Notes under the pieces: generated by a model
The model's input: the letters and a program-made list of their open reading frames with translations, nothing else
Databases searched by the model: none
What the model was told of the DNA's origin: nothing
Program-made: the position numbers and the translations under genes
From: Pseudomonadales bacterium
Lineage (GTDB): Bacteria; Pseudomonadota; Gammaproteobacteria; Pseudomonadales; Azotimanducaceae
NCBI GenBank assembly: GCA_028285415.1
Contig: JANQPF010000003.1
Span: 310,001 to 374,000 of the forward strand
Direction: 5' to 3'
Length of the DNA: 64,000 bases
Shown: positions 1-8,790 of the stretch, piece after piece
How the letters are laid out: every line of letters starts with the position of its first letter
How positions within the stretch are numbered: position 1 is the first letter of the stretch

Positions 1-142
1 CTTCCGAGGAGTAGGCGGTCTCTTCGACGCCGTAGTTGGCGAGCGCCTTGGGCGTGCTGCCGCCGCTCTGATCCAGGGCGGCAATGAAACCTTCACCGCG
101 AATTCGGTCCATCTGTACGTTCAAGTTGGGATTGTTGGCCAT
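1..142 (-). CDS. Class I fructose-bisphosphate aldolase, N-terminal part (runs off left edge)
   Basis: Only the first 47 codons lie in the window. Read on the minus strand from an ATG, the product begins [15 protein letters not shown] and continues with [17 protein letters not shown], the N-terminal signature of bacterial class I (Schiff-base) fructose-1,6-bisphosphate aldolases such as staphylococcal Fda. These enzymes interconvert fructose-1,6-bisphosphate with dihydroxyacetone phosphate and glyceraldehyde-3-phosphate in the cytoplasm. The catalytic lysine lies outside the window. The gene is divergent from the hydrolase to its right, sharing a 125-bp spacer. The family call rests on one well-conserved motif, but that motif is very characteristic. 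Confidence 0.85.
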   Translation of the reverse strand, partial: MANNPNLNVQMDRIRGEGFIAALDQSGGSTPKALANYGVEETAYSSE

Positions 143-267
143 TGGGAAATTGCGTGGTCCTGATTTGGAGCGCGTATTATGCGCATTTGTGCAGTCGTGT
201 TCGATCCCGTTTTGTCGGCGATACGTAACGTCCGAGCACGCTGTGCTAACATCGCGCGCCATTCAAA
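143..267. promoter_or_regulatory. Divergent intergenic region between aldolase and hydrolase
   Basis: This spacer must carry the promoters for both flanking genes. It contains a quasi-palindrome GCGCGTATTATGCGC near 170-184, whose centre can serve as a -10 element in either direction (TATTAT on plus, ATAATA on minus). No convincing -35 match at 16-18 bp was found, so the promoter assignment is tentative. Confidence 0.3.
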
Positions 268-1269
268 GTGCGTGAACAAACCATCAACGAATCAGATGCC
301 ATGCCCGCACGGGGCGCCGCCGACTTCGATGCCGCACGTCTTCGAGATGTCGTCGCGGCGCTGGCCGATGGTGCCCGGGCACCGGCGGCTGCGCTCGAGA
401 ATTACCGGGCATTTTACCGGCTGAGCTTTGCCGATATGCCGCACGAGCACGAGATGTATCGGGTGGACGTGGTTGGTGAGCATCTTGCGGTACAGTTTTT
501 CCTGCCCCCCGAGCCCGCCGGATGTGTGCTCTTCTGCCACGGCTACTACGACCACGTTGGCCTGTTCCGCTATGTGATTAGGTATCTGCTGCAGCGCGGA
601 TTTGCGGTTGCGACGTTCGATCAGATTGGCCACGGTCTGTCGAGCGGCGCGCCGGCTACCATCGAGAGCTTCGACCGCTATGTCGCCGCCACCCGCCGCG
701 TGCACGCGTTTGCAAAAGAAAGGCTCGGCGCGAACGGACCCTGGCACTTTTTCGGTCAGAGTATGGGTGGGGCCATTGTGATGGAGTATCTGCAGCAGCA
801 TCCTCCGGCGGAGGGCGTGGGCGAGATTGTGTTGTTTGCGCCGCTGGTGCGCCCCTACGCGTGGTGGCTCAACCGCTTCGTTTTCGGGATTGCCAAGTAC
901 ACCATCGAATCGCGCGTAAGAACCCTCACCGATAATGCCGAGAACGCAGAATTCCACGCGCTGCAGAAAATTGATCCGTTGCAGGCGCGTACGCTGCCTG
1001 TGGCCTGGGTACAAGCCATGGTCGACTGGTTCAAACGTTTTGAGGCCTACCCCGTCTCGGCGCTGGCCCCGAAGGTGTTGCAGGGGGATGCCGATCGCAC
1101 GGTGGATGCCCGCCACAACCTCAAAATATACCGGCGTCGCTATCCGCACAGCCTGCATCTCGTTATCCCCGGCGGTCGCCATCATCTGGGCAACGAATCT
1201 CCCGCAATCCGCGAAGCCATGTGGCGCTGGGTCGACGAGACCTGCAGCTTTGCCCCCCGGGTGCCCTGA
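268..1269 (+). CDS. Alpha/beta hydrolase, lysophospholipase/S33 type
   Basis: A 333-residue protein with the serine-hydrolase fold. FCHGYYDHVGLFR (residues 89-101) matches the oxyanion-loop HG region of PldB/monoglyceride-lipase-like enzymes; the nucleophile elbow is GQSMGG with Ser165; LQGDADRTVD (271-280) and GGRHHLGNE (302-310) supply the expected Asp and His. No signal peptide is visible, so it is probably cytoplasmic. Start is GTG here; an ATG 11 codons downstream (at 301) is an alternative that would drop only a non-conserved tail. Substrate cannot be told: lysophospholipid, acylglycerol or another ester. It is followed after 57 bp by an FAD dehydrogenase, possibly co-transcribed. Confidence 0.8.
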   Translation: MREQTINESDAMPARGAADFDAARLRDVVAALADGARAPAAALENYRAFYRLSFADMPHEHEMYRVDVVGEHLAVQFFLPPEPAGCVLFCHGYYDHVGLFRYVIRYLLQRGFAVATFDQIGHGLSSGAPATIESFDRYVAATRRVHAFAKERLGANGPWHFFGQSMGGAIVMEYLQQHPPAEGVGEIVLFAPLVRPYAWWLNRFVFGIAKYTIESRVRTLTDNAENAEFHALQKIDPLQARTLPVAWVQAMVDWFKRFEAYPVSALAPKVLQGDADRTVDARHNLKIYRRRYPHSLHLVIPGGRHHLGNESPAIREAMWRWVDETCSFAPRVP

Positions 1270-1326
1270 CGTCATCGGGGTGGTAGGGTGGCCGCAGATG
1301 AGCAGATGAATAGCGGCTGAAGTTTC

Positions 1327-2685
1327 GTGTTTGAGAACATTCTCGGAGATCGGCAGATAAAAACCGCGCCGGACGATCTTGCGGTATGGGGTAAAGACTG
1401 GACCAACGGATTTGAGGTCGCGCCGAGCGTGGTGGTTTTTCCGGAGGACAATGCTCAGGTTGTCGACATTGTCGACTATGCCATTGCCAACGAGTTGAGG
1501 CTGGTACCGTCCGGCGGACGCACGGGATTGTCCGGCGGTGCTGTGGCCGGAAACGGTGAGGTGGTCGTCTCGTTCGACCGCATGAACCGGATACTCGAGT
1601 TCAACGCCGAAGACCGCCTCGTCACCTGTCAGGCAGGCGTGGTGACACAGACGCTGCAGGAGTTTGCGTCGGATCAGGGGCTCTTTTATCCCGTCGACTT
1701 CGCCTCAGCCGGTTCCAGTCAGATTGGCGGGAACGTCGCCACCAACGCGGGTGGTATCAAAGTCATACGCTATGGTCTTACCCGGGACTGGATTGCGGGC
1801 TTACGCGTGGTTGACGGGCGCGGCGAGCTTTTGAACTGCAACGCGGGGCTCGTCAAAAACGCGACGGGATATGATTTCCGACATCTTTTCATCGGCTCTG
1901 AGGGCACGCTGGGTCTGGTCTGTGAAGTTGACGTGCGTCTTGCGCCGGCGCCGGAACCGCAGCTGGTGATGGTGCTCGGGGTGCCGCGGGTGGCAGATCT
2001 GCTCGACGTGCTGAAAACCTTCGGTGCCCGCCTCACACTGTCGGCATTTGAGTTCTTTTCCGATCTCGCGCTCGAAAAAGTACGTGCGCATCGTATGCTG
2101 CCAATGCCGCTGGAGGACTCGCAGCCGTTCTATGCCCTTCTCGAGTTCGATGGCTCCGCCCTGGAGGCGGGCATGGGAGCGTTCGAGTCCTGCGTCGAGG
2201 CGGGTTGGGTAACGGACGGGGTTGTCAGTCAGTCTGAGGCGCAGGCGCAAGCGCTGTGGCAGCTGCGCGAAGGGATCTCGGAGAGTATTGCGCCATATAC
2301 GCCGTACAAAAATGACCTGTCGGTGTGCATTCGCGAAGTGCCGGATTTTCTGGCTGACGTGGACAAATTTGTCAACGAAAGCTACCCCGACTTTGAAGTC
2401 TGCTGGTACGGTCATATTGGTGACGGCAACCTGCATCTCAACATCCTGCGGCCTGAAGCGATGAGCGTGGAAGATTTTATGGCAAAAGGCCACGCCATGA
2501 GCCCGCGGATCTTCGAGCTGGTCAAAGCGCGGCAGGGCAGCATATCAGCCGAGCACGGCGTGGGGCTTTTGAAACGTGACTTTCTCGAGTATTCGAAGAG
2601 CGCAGCAGAGATAGAGTTGATGCAGGGACTGAAGGCCCTCTTCGACCCCCATCAGATCATGAATCCGGGCAAGCTTCTGCCCTAG
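1327..2685 (+). CDS. FAD-binding D-2-hydroxyacid dehydrogenase (GlcD/D2HGDH family)
   Basis: A 452-residue flavoprotein with a PCMH-type FAD domain: [13 protein letters not shown] (61-73) and [16 protein letters not shown] (135-150) are the pyrophosphate-binding signatures, and the C-terminal half has [11 protein letters not shown] (362-372), HGVGLLKR and the terminal MNPGKLLP motif of the GlcD/D-lactate dehydrogenase/D-2-hydroxyglutarate dehydrogenase group. These enzymes oxidise D-2-hydroxyacids to 2-oxoacids and pass electrons to a quinone or flavoprotein. Start codon is GTG. The last 4 bp overlap the end of convergent rpiA. By family size and lack of an Fe-S domain it could be the D-2-hydroxyglutarate enzyme that recycles the SerA side product, but serA is not in the window. 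Confidence 0.85.
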   Translation: MFENILGDRQIKTAPDDLAVWGKDWTNGFEVAPSVVVFPEDNAQVVDIVDYAIANELRLVPSGGRTGLSGGAVAGNGEVVVSFDRMNRILEFNAEDRLVTCQAGVVTQTLQEFASDQGLFYPVDFASAGSSQIGGNVATNAGGIKVIRYGLTRDWIAGLRVVDGRGELLNCNAGLVKNATGYDFRHLFIGSEGTLGLVCEVDVRLAPAPEPQLVMVLGVPRVADLLDVLKTFGARLTLSAFEFFSDLALEKVRAHRMLPMPLEDSQPFYALLEFDGSALEAGMGAFESCVEAGWVTDGVVSQSEAQAQALWQLREGISESIAPYTPYKNDLSVCIREVPDFLADVDKFVNESYPDFEVCWYGHIGDGNLHLNILRPEAMSVEDFMAKGHAMSPRIFELVKARQGSISAEHGVGLLKRDFLEYSKSAAEIELMQGLKALFDPHQIMNPGKLLP

Positions 2686-3377
2686 ATCTCGCGAACCCCG
2701 CTGCTGGCGGCAACAATCACCACGTCAGCCGCGTCTACCGCAAACAAACCGTTGCACACGACACCTGCGACGTTGTTCAGCGTGGCTTCCATGGCGAGCG
2801 GATCGGGCACCGCAAAGTCGTGCACGTCCAGCAGCCAGTTGCCGTTGTCGGTGGTGACGCCTTCGCGCCACACGGGCTGACCGCCGAGATCGACGAGCCT
2901 GCGCGCAACGAGGCTCCTGGCCATGGGGATGACTTCAACCGGCAGCGGAAACGCGCCGAGGGTATCGACCAGCTTGCTTTCATCGACAATGCAAATAAAC
3001 TCGTCCGCCGCGCTGGCAACGATCTTCTCGCGGGTAAGTGCGGCGCCGGCGCCTTTGATCAGCTGCCGCGCAGGATTGGCTTCGTCAGCGCCGTCGACGT
3101 AAACGTCGACGTGAGGCGTGGCGTTGAGATCCATGACGTGGATGCCGTGATCCTTCAGGCGCGCGGTAGACGCCTCGCTGGATGAAACGGCGGCATCGAA
3201 CATGTGCTTGATTTCAGCCAGCGCGTCGATGAAGAAGTTTGTAGTTGAGCCGGTACCAACCCCGACGATGCTCTTGGTAGTGAGTTTGGGGGTGATGCGT
3301 TCAAGCGCGGCACGTGCTGCCTGCTGCTTGAGTGTGTCCTGAGTGCTTATGAGGGGTACCGAAAGTATCTGAGACAA
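2682..3377 (-). CDS. rpiA: Ribose-5-phosphate isomerase A
   Basis: A 231-residue protein of normal RpiA length that interconverts ribose-5-phosphate and ribulose-5-phosphate in the non-oxidative pentose phosphate pathway. Visible signatures are [15 protein letters not shown] (39-53, phosphate loop), VDGADEA (94-100) with the two catalytic aspartates, and [11 protein letters not shown] (108-118) containing the catalytic Lys/Glu. It is divergent from ilvA, with start codons only 9 bp apart, a pairing common in gammaproteobacteria; its 3' end overlaps the upstream FAD dehydrogenase by 4 bp tail to tail. Confidence 0.97.
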   Translation of the reverse strand: MSQILSVPLISTQDTLKQQAARAALERITPKLTTKSIVGVGTGSTTNFFIDALAEIKHMFDAAVSSSEASTARLKDHGIHVMDLNATPHVDVYVDGADEANPARQLIKGAGAALTREKIVASAADEFICIVDESKLVDTLGAFPLPVEVIPMARSLVARRLVDLGGQPVWREGVTTDNGNWLLDVHDFAVPDPLAMEATLNNVAGVVCNGLFAVDAADVVIVAASSGVREI

Positions 3378-3386
3378 CGTGGCGAG

Positions 3387-4907
3387 ATGGTGCCGATGCT
3401 CGAAAGTTATGTAAAGAAGATTCTCGCTTCCCAGGTCTACGACCTGGCCGAAGAGACCCCGCTGACCCTGGCGCCGGCCTTGTCGAAGCGTCTCGGCGCC
3501 GAAGTCATGTTGAAACGCGAGGATCTGCAGCCCGTGTTCAGCTTCAAGCTGCGCGGGTCGTACAACAAGATGGCGCAGATGTCAGTGGAAGAGCAGGCGC
3601 GCGGTGTCATCGCAGCGTCAGCGGGCAACCACGCCCAGGGTGTGGCCATGGCGGCGGCGAGCCTTGGCATCAAGGCGACCATTGTCATGGGCCGGAACAC
3701 GCCGAGCATCAAAGTGAACGCGGTCAGGGCGCGCGGCGCACGGGTGGTGCTGCACGGTGACGGATTTGATGAAGCCAAGGCGCACGCGGATCTTCTGCAG
3801 AAAGAGCAGGGCCTGGTATTCGTGCACCCGTACGACGACGTCGACGTAATTGCGGGACAGGGCACGGTTGGTATGGAGATTGTGAATCAGCATCACGGTG
3901 AGCCGGACGCCATTTTTGTACCCGTCGGCGGCGGCGGCCTCATTGCCGGTATCGCCGCGTACGTCAAATACCTTTATCCGAAGACGCGGGTGATTGGTGT
4001 CGAAGCCCAGGGTTCTGCGTGTCTGCATGCCGCCATGCAGGCCGGACGGCGAGTGAAGCTGCCGGCGGAGACGCTGGATCTTTTTGCGGATGGCGTATCG
4101 GTGGCGCAGGTGGGCAAGGAGACGTTCAAGATCGCGCGACGCTATGTCGACGATGTGGTTGTCGTCAACATCGACGAAATCTGCGGCGCCATCAAGGACG
4201 TGTTCGAAGAAACCCGGGTCATCGCTGAGCCCGCCGGTGCATTGGCGGTTGCCGGCATGAAGCGGTATCTCGCTGAGCACAACCTCGAGAGCGTCGTGGC
4301 GGTCATCAGCGGCGCAAACGTCAACTTCGATCGGCTGCGCCACATTTCCGAGCGTGCGGAGATTGGTGAGCAGCGCGAAGCCATTCTTGCCGTCACCATC
4401 GACGAAACCGAGGGCAGCTTCCTCAAGTTCTGCCGGGCGCTCGGCAAGCGCTCCATTACAGAGTTCAACTACCGCTGGTCAGCGAGCAGCGAAGCGCACA
4501 TCTACGTGGGTATGCAGGTGACCGCGCCCGAGGACAAAGCTGCGGTTGTCGACGACCTGGGTGAGCGTGGGTACGCGGTGGTCGACATGACCGACAACGA
4601 GGCGGCCAAGCTGCACGTCCGGCACATGGTGGGTGGGCGCAGCCCCGGGGCTTCGGATGAGCTGCTCTTTCGTTTCGAGTTTCCCGAACGCCCGGGAGCG
4701 CTCCTCAAGTTTCTGTCGGGAGTGGGCGCCAAGTGGAACATCACGCTCTTCCATTACCGCAATCACGGCGCGGCCTACGGCCGTGTGCTGGTTGGATTTG
4801 CCGCGGCGCGTGGTGAACGGGCAGAGCTCGTGCGCTACCTTAAACGCATCGGCTACCGGTTCTTCGAAGAAAATGACAACCCCGCGTATCAGCTCTTTTT
4901 AAAATAG
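3387..4907 (+). CDS. ilvA: Threonine deaminase (biosynthetic, two regulatory domains)
   Basis: A 506-residue PLP enzyme that turns L-threonine into 2-oxobutanoate and ammonia, the first committed step to isoleucine. The PLP lysine is Lys54 in [25 protein letters not shown] is the glycine loop that grips the PLP phosphate. The C-terminal part carries two ACT-like regulatory repeats (about residues 330-420 and 425-505), the allosteric long form, so isoleucine feedback is expected. An in-frame ATG three codons downstream is a possible alternative start. Its promoter must lie inside or at the very start of divergent rpiA because the two start codons are 9 bp apart. Confidence 0.96.
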   Translation: MVPMLESYVKKILASQVYDLAEETPLTLAPALSKRLGAEVMLKREDLQPVFSFKLRGSYNKMAQMSVEEQARGVIAASAGNHAQGVAMAAASLGIKATIVMGRNTPSIKVNAVRARGARVVLHGDGFDEAKAHADLLQKEQGLVFVHPYDDVDVIAGQGTVGMEIVNQHHGEPDAIFVPVGGGGLIAGIAAYVKYLYPKTRVIGVEAQGSACLHAAMQAGRRVKLPAETLDLFADGVSVAQVGKETFKIARRYVDDVVVVNIDEICGAIKDVFEETRVIAEPAGALAVAGMKRYLAEHNLESVVAVISGANVNFDRLRHISERAEIGEQREAILAVTIDETEGSFLKFCRALGKRSITEFNYRWSASSEAHIYVGMQVTAPEDKAAVVDDLGERGYAVVDMTDNEAAKLHVRHMVGGRSPGASDELLFRFEFPERPGALLKFLSGVGAKWNITLFHYRNHGAAYGRVLVGFAAARGERAELVRYLKRIGYRFFEENDNPAYQLFLK

Positions 4908-4913
4908 CCGGAC

Positions 4914-5450
4914 TCAGTCTTTCGCGCCGAAGCGGGCGAGCTCCTCCTCGAACACGAGCTTCGTGGAATCGGTGATGCGATCAACGTAGAGCGTACCGTC
5001 CAGATGATCGAATTCGTGCTGAAAGACCGTCGCCGGAAAGCCGGTGAGCTCGAGCTCGCGTGAGGCGCCGTCAGTGCCGGTATAGGTCACCCTGATGTGC
5101 TGCGGCCGCTCTACCCAGCCGCGCAGGCCCGGTACCGACAAGCACCCCTCCCAGTTGCCGGCTGCGGCAGGATTCAGCACCTCGATGGTGGGGTTGATGA
5201 ACGCGGTCAGCGGCAGCGCTTCGAGCTCGCCGTAGCGGGTCGGTCCCGCGGGGATTTCGATGATGGCGATTCTGAGCGGGACGTCAATCTGCGGCGCGGC
5301 CAGGCCAATGCCTCCATAGTCCTCGAGCGTATCGTGCATGTCTGCGAGGAGCAGCTCCATTTCCGGGGTGCCGATCATCTCCACCGGCACGGGTGCTGCC
5401 ACTTCGCGCAGATGCGGATGTCCCATGCGTATGATTCTGCGTACTGCCAC
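4914..5450 (-). CDS. def: Peptide deformylase
   Basis: A 178-residue metalloenzyme removing the N-formyl group from nascent proteins. All three diagnostic boxes are present: GGIGLAAPQ (46-54), EGCLSVPG (101-108) whose Cys103 is a metal ligand, and QHEFDHLDG (144-152) with the HExxH zinc/iron site. It is not beside fmt, unlike the usual housekeeping def, so this may be a second deformylase; whether another exists cannot be judged here. It follows the cyclo-ligase gene by 18 bp on the same strand and is probably co-transcribed with it. Its end is 6 bp from the end of convergent ilvA. Confidence 0.93.
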   Translation of the reverse strand: MAVRRIIRMGHPHLREVAAPVPVEMIGTPEMELLLADMHDTLEDYGGIGLAAPQIDVPLRIAIIEIPAGPTRYGELEALPLTAFINPTIEVLNPAAAGNWEGCLSVPGLRGWVERPQHIRVTYTGTDGASRELELTGFPATVFQHEFDHLDGTLYVDRITDSTKLVFEEELARFGAKD

Positions 5451-5468
5451 GTTGCGCCCCGAGCGGTT

Positions 5469-6035
5469 TCAGCTGAACTCTAGCACGCCGTCTTCAGTCA
5501 CCACAGCGTCCAGCCGCACATCCCAGGCTTCGGCTGCAAGCGCATCCGCGCGCTGACAGGCGAACGCGACGCCAAGGAGGTAGGGACGCTGTGGCGCTCC
5601 GGCGAGAAATCGGTCGTAGTAACCGCCACCCATGCCGAGCCGGTTACCCTGCGCGTCGAATGCCACCAGCGGCATCAGCATGACCGCTATGTCACCAACG
5701 CGCAGCTCTGTTGTGCCGGTCGGCTCGAGAATGCCGTAGCGATTTGCCGTCAGTCCCTGCGCAGGATCGTAGTGGTGAAACGACATATGCCCTTTTTGCC
5801 CGGCAACGACCGGTAGCGCAACGCGGGCGGTGGCCGCCCGCGCCGACAGGTAATCCGTGAGATCTACTTCTCCGCGTGTGCCGATGAACGCAGCCAGAGT
5901 CTTGGCTGAGCTGATTCTCGGGTGCTGACGCAGGTGCTCGATGATGCGGCGCTCGGCATCTTCGCGGGTGGTCGGATTCAGCGCTTCACGCGCGGTGATG
6001 TACTGGCGGCGCAGAGCAGCGCGGGGATCGGTCAT
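5469..6035 (-). CDS. fau: 5-formyltetrahydrofolate cyclo-ligase
   Basis: A 188-residue protein of the 5-FTHF cyclo-ligase family, which uses ATP to convert 5-formyl-THF to 5,10-methenyl-THF and so restores a dead-end folate to one-carbon metabolism. The basic N-terminus (RRQYITARE) and GMGGGYYDRF (134-143) are the ATP- and folate-binding signatures. It lies just downstream of 6S RNA, exactly the ssrS-ygfA arrangement of E. coli, where the two are co-transcribed. 5-formyl-THF arises from serine hydroxymethyltransferase and glycine metabolism, which fits the gcv genes nearby. Confidence 0.93.
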   Translation of the reverse strand: MTDPRAALRRQYITAREALNPTTREDAERRIIEHLRQHPRISSAKTLAAFIGTRGEVDLTDYLSARAATARVALPVVAGQKGHMSFHHYDPAQGLTANRYGILEPTGTTELRVGDIAVMLMPLVAFDAQGNRLGMGGGYYDRFLAGAPQRPYLLGVAFACQRADALAAEAWDVRLDAVVTEDGVLEFS

Positions 6036-6041
6036 AACAAA

Positions 6042-6222
6042 TTGCTCCCGGAGATGCCGCTGATGGTTTGCCCTGAACCGTTATGGTTCAAGGCGGAGAC
6101 CTGTGCAACGCCTAAGGCGACCCATCAGATTGGGTATGCACACCGGCGTTGACCCCAGAATCCCCTAAGGTTTCTCTAACGGCTCAAGGACGCGACCAAC
6201 TGGCAAACATCCCAGGAGCAAT
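6042..6222 (-). ncRNA. ssrS: 6S RNA
   Basis: About 181 nt, identified by position (between zapA and the cyclo-ligase gene) and by sequence. The two ends pair: 5' TTGCTCCTGGGATG against 3' GCGGCATCTCCGGGAGCAA, the closing stem of 6S RNA. The internal CCTTGAACC...GGTTCAGGG hairpin near the 3' side and CCTTGAGCC near the 5' side match the E. coli molecule. 6S RNA mimics an open promoter and sequesters sigma70 RNA polymerase in stationary phase. Exact ends are estimated to within a few bases. Confidence 0.93.
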
Positions 6223-6225
6223 TCG

Positions 6226-6253
6226 AGTATAGCGCTTATTGAATGGCAGCCAA
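6226..6253 (-). promoter_or_regulatory. Sigma70 promoter of 6S RNA
   Basis: On the minus strand a TTGGCT -35 (6248-6253) and TATACT -10 (6226-6231) are separated by 16 bp, placing transcription start about 6219-6221, right at the 5' end of the predicted 6S RNA. Confidence 0.7.
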
Positions 6254-6314
6254 GGCTTGTAATTGGCCGCGTTTAGAGTTTGGGAAAGGGTTATCGAAAC
6301 TGTCCGACGCTGCT

Positions 6315-6626
6315 TTACAGATCCAGCTGCTTGTGCTGCGCCAGCGCCTGACTCACCTTGTCAGTCAGCGTGGTTATACGGCTGCCGTACGCATCCTGGG
6401 TCTCGGACAGAACCGCTTCACCGTTCAAATACTCATTGGTGATGTTGAGCGCGGCCATGACCGCAATGCGGTCCAGCCCGACAACTTTACCCGAGGCGCG
6501 AATGTCCTCCATCTTGCCGTCGAGAAAACGCGCGGCGCGGGTCAGCGCGTCGACCTCTTCTGCCGGACAGCTGACTTGATATTCTTTACCCAGAATATTG
6601 ACGGTTACGGTGCTTAGATCACTCAT
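6315..6626 (-). CDS. zapA: Cell division protein ZapA
   Basis: A 103-residue FtsZ-associated protein. The N-terminal globular part (VTVNILGKEYQVSCPAEE) and the following helical, coiled-coil C-terminus are typical of ZapA, which crosslinks FtsZ protofilaments at mid-cell. It sits between the zapB-like gene and 6S RNA, the conserved gammaproteobacterial order, 16 bp after the upstream gene, so the two form one transcription unit. Confidence 0.93.
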   Translation of the reverse strand: MSDLSTVTVNILGKEYQVSCPAEEVDALTRAARFLDGKMEDIRASGKVVGLDRIAVMAALNITNEYLNGEAVLSETQDAYGSRITTLTDKVSQALAQHKQLDL

Positions 6627-6642
6627 GCGCGGTCAGGATTCC

Positions 6643-6861
6643 CTAGTCTTTTTCGAGCGCTTTCAAGCGGCTGATCATCGATTCGACGCGGCTTTTGGCG
6701 AGCTCGTTTTTCTCGATGAGCTTGGCACGTTCCGTCGACCAGTTCTTCTGTTGGGCGCGTAAGGCTCTATTCTCTTTGCCGAGAACCTGTGTCAGCACGA
6801 GGAGTTCGTCTACCTGCTGCTCCAGCTGTGCCAGTTGATCTTGTTCTGCGTTTGCTGCCAT
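6643..6861 (-). CDS. ZapB-like short coiled-coil protein (TIGR02449 family)
   Basis: A 72-residue, almost wholly helical and charged protein (QLAQLEQQVDELLVLTQVL then heptad-rich sequence) lying directly upstream of zapA. Small coiled coils in this position are known as the TIGR02449 family and are thought to be cell-division partners of ZapA, comparable with ZapB. The ATG is preferred; an upstream TTG would add nine unconserved residues. It is divergent from the UPF0149 gene. Confidence 0.8.
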   Translation of the reverse strand: MAANAEQDQLAQLEQQVDELLVLTQVLGKENRALRAQQKNWSTERAKLIEKNELAKSRVESMISRLKALEKD

Positions 6862-6949
6862 GGCTATAAAGCTTCTTGTGTGTGGCAATTATGCGGTTGT
6901 TGGGCGATAGTTTGCGCTGTTTACATGCCTTTGTGTAGTCCCATATACC
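6862..6949. promoter_or_regulatory. Divergent promoter region, zapB-like/UPF0149
   Basis: This 88-bp spacer separates the starts of two divergent operons and must contain their promoters. No strong sigma70 pair stood out in either direction. Confidence 0.4.
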
Positions 6950-7471
6950 GTGTCTGATCTCGAGCAGAAGGCGCAGGACGCCTCGTCTGTCATTACTCCC
7001 GCTGAGCTTCACGGCCTCGTCTGTGGCTTTGCTTCTGCCGGGGTGCAGGAATTTTCCATGAGCGACTTCGTGGCGCTTGCCGGAGCCGATGCGCTGTCTG
7101 ACGAAAATGCCGTTGGTGAGTTTGTCAGCGCCAGCCTCGATGTCCTCTACGCTCAGGACATGGAGTTTTCGCCGCTCATTCCGGATGACGACGAGGTGCT
7201 GAGCGTGCGTCTGGCCGGGCTTTCGGAGTGGTGCGCAGGGTATCTTTCGGGCTTTGGCGCCGCGGCCTCAGGGACGTCCGTCAAAGCGCTGCCTGTCGAC
7301 GTGCAGGAGATCCTGCGCGACTTTGCCAGTATCAGCGGCCTTGACGATGACGTTGAGGGGGATGAGCAGGACGAAAGCTCCTTCATGGAGATTTACGAAT
7401 ACGTGCGCGTGGCGGCGGTGCTGGCGCTGACGCTCATGAACGATGACACCGCGTCGGACGCCGGTGAATGA
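6950..7471 (+). CDS. UPF0149 family protein (YgfB-like)
   Basis: A 173-residue acidic helical protein. SVITPAELHGLVCGFASAG near the N-terminus and LSEWCAGYLSGFG (about residues 86-98) are hallmarks of the UPF0149/YgfB family. The GTG start is set by these conserved N-terminal residues. In Pseudomonas YgfB has been connected to regulation of a peptidoglycan amidase and beta-lactam response; whether that applies here is unknown. It overlaps pepP by 4 bp (GTGAATGA), heading the pepP-ubiH-gcv operon as in many gammaproteobacteria. Confidence 0.88.
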   Translation: MSDLEQKAQDASSVITPAELHGLVCGFASAGVQEFSMSDFVALAGADALSDENAVGEFVSASLDVLYAQDMEFSPLIPDDDEVLSVRLAGLSEWCAGYLSGFGAAASGTSVKALPVDVQEILRDFASISGLDDDVEGDEQDESSFMEIYEYVRVAAVLALTLMNDDTASDAGE

Positions 7472-8790
7472 TCGGCGCCGCGGAGTTCAAAAAACGCCGG
7501 GCGCAGCTCATGGCGATGATGTCGCCGGGTTCCGTTGCGGTCATCCCGGGCGCAAAGCTGAGCCGGCGTAACCGTGACATTCAGTATCTCTTTCGCCAGG
7601 ACAGCGATTTCTACTATCTGACGGGCTTCGTCGAACCCGAAGCGCTCCTGGTGCTTGCGCCGGGTCGGGAGCACGGCGAGGAGATCCTTTTCTGTGCCGA
7701 CCGTGACCCGCACGCCGAGCGCTGGGACGGTGAACGCCTGGGCCCTGAGCGGGCGACGCAGATGCTCGGCGTGGACGATGCGTTTCCGTATGCGGACATG
7801 GATGACATCCTGCCCGGGCTCCTCGAAGGTCGTGAACGGATCTATATCACGCTGGGTGAGTACCCGGAATTCGATCAGCGCCTGATCGCCTGGGTGGCGG
7901 ACATACGTAAGCGCGAAGCCGGTGGCGCCCAGCCGCCCGGTGAGTTCATGGAGCTCAAACACTTCCTGCACGAGCTGCGGCTGTACAAGTCGACGAAGGA
8001 AGTGAATCTCATGCGCAAAGCCGCGGACATCACCGCGGCGGCGCACGTGCGAGCCATGCAGGCCTGCGAGCCGGGTATGACCGAAGCACAGCTCGAAGCG
8101 GAGCTGACCTACGAGTTCATGCGCTCCGGGGCCCGTTCCCCGGCCTACCCCTGCATTGTCGGCAGCGGTAACAACGCCTGTGTCATGCACTATGTCGAAA
8201 ACACGGCAACGTTGAAGAAGAACGATCTGGTGCTCATCGATGCCGGCTGTGAATATCAGCACTACGCTGCGGACGTTACCCGTACGTTCCCGGTCAGCGG
8301 GCGGTATTCGGCTACCCAGCGCGCCATCTACGAGATTGTCCTGGCTGCCAACGAAGCCGCCATAGCCGAGTGCAGGCCGGGTAGACATTTCAACGCTCCG
8401 CACGAGGCGGCGCTCAGGGTCATGGTGGAAGGGTTGGTGGCGCTGAAGATTCTCAAAGGTGAGGTGGCTACCCTCATCGAGGAAGAGGGCTACAGAGATG
8501 TCTGCCCCCACAAAACGTCCCACTGGCTTGGTATCGACGTCCATGACGTCGGCGACTACCGCATTGACAGCACCTGGCGCCAGCTGGAACCCGGCATGGT
8601 GTTGACCATAGAGCCCGGTATCTACATTCCGCGCAACGAGACCACCGAGCACCTCCCGTCGAAATATCGCGGCATTGGCGTGCGTATCGAGGACGACGTG
8701 CTCATCACGCGCGGGGGCTGCGAAGTGCTGACGGCGGCGGTACCAAAACGTATCGACGAGGTTGAGGCGCTCATGGCTGACCGCGCATGA
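7468..8790 (+). CDS. pepP: Xaa-Pro aminopeptidase P
   Basis: A 440-residue M24 metallopeptidase that removes N-terminal residues preceding proline. All five dinuclear metal ligands can be placed: Asp258 (LIDAG), Asp269 (ADVTRTF), His352 (SHWLGIDVHD), Glu382 (IEPGIYIP) and Glu408 (VRIEDD). Length and spacing match E. coli PepP. It is coupled to both neighbours by overlapping stop/start codons. Confidence 0.95.
   Translation: MIGAAEFKKRRAQLMAMMSPGSVAVIPGAKLSRRNRDIQYLFRQDSDFYYLTGFVEPEALLVLAPGREHGEEILFCADRDPHAERWDGERLGPERATQMLGVDDAFPYADMDDILPGLLEGRERIYITLGEYPEFDQRLIAWVADIRKREAGGAQPPGEFMELKHFLHELRLYKSTKEVNLMRKAADITAAAHVRAMQACEPGMTEAQLEAELTYEFMRSGARSPAYPCIVGSGNNACVMHYVENTATLKKNDLVLIDAGCEYQHYAADVTRTFPVSGRYSATQRAIYEIVLAANEAAIAECRPGRHFNAPHEAALRVMVEGLVALKILKGEVATLIEEEGYRDVCPHKTSHWLGIDVHDVGDYRIDSTWRQLEPGMVLTIEPGIYIPRNETTEHLPSKYRGIGVRIEDDVLITRGGCEVLTAAVPKRIDEVEALMADRA

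Noticed and set aside
7393-8652. Long minus-strand reading frame opposite pepP
   Set aside because: Antisense shadow of a well-identified gene caused by high GC; no recognisable protein. The same applies to long frames opposite the hydrolase, GcvPA, ptsP and AcoX genes.
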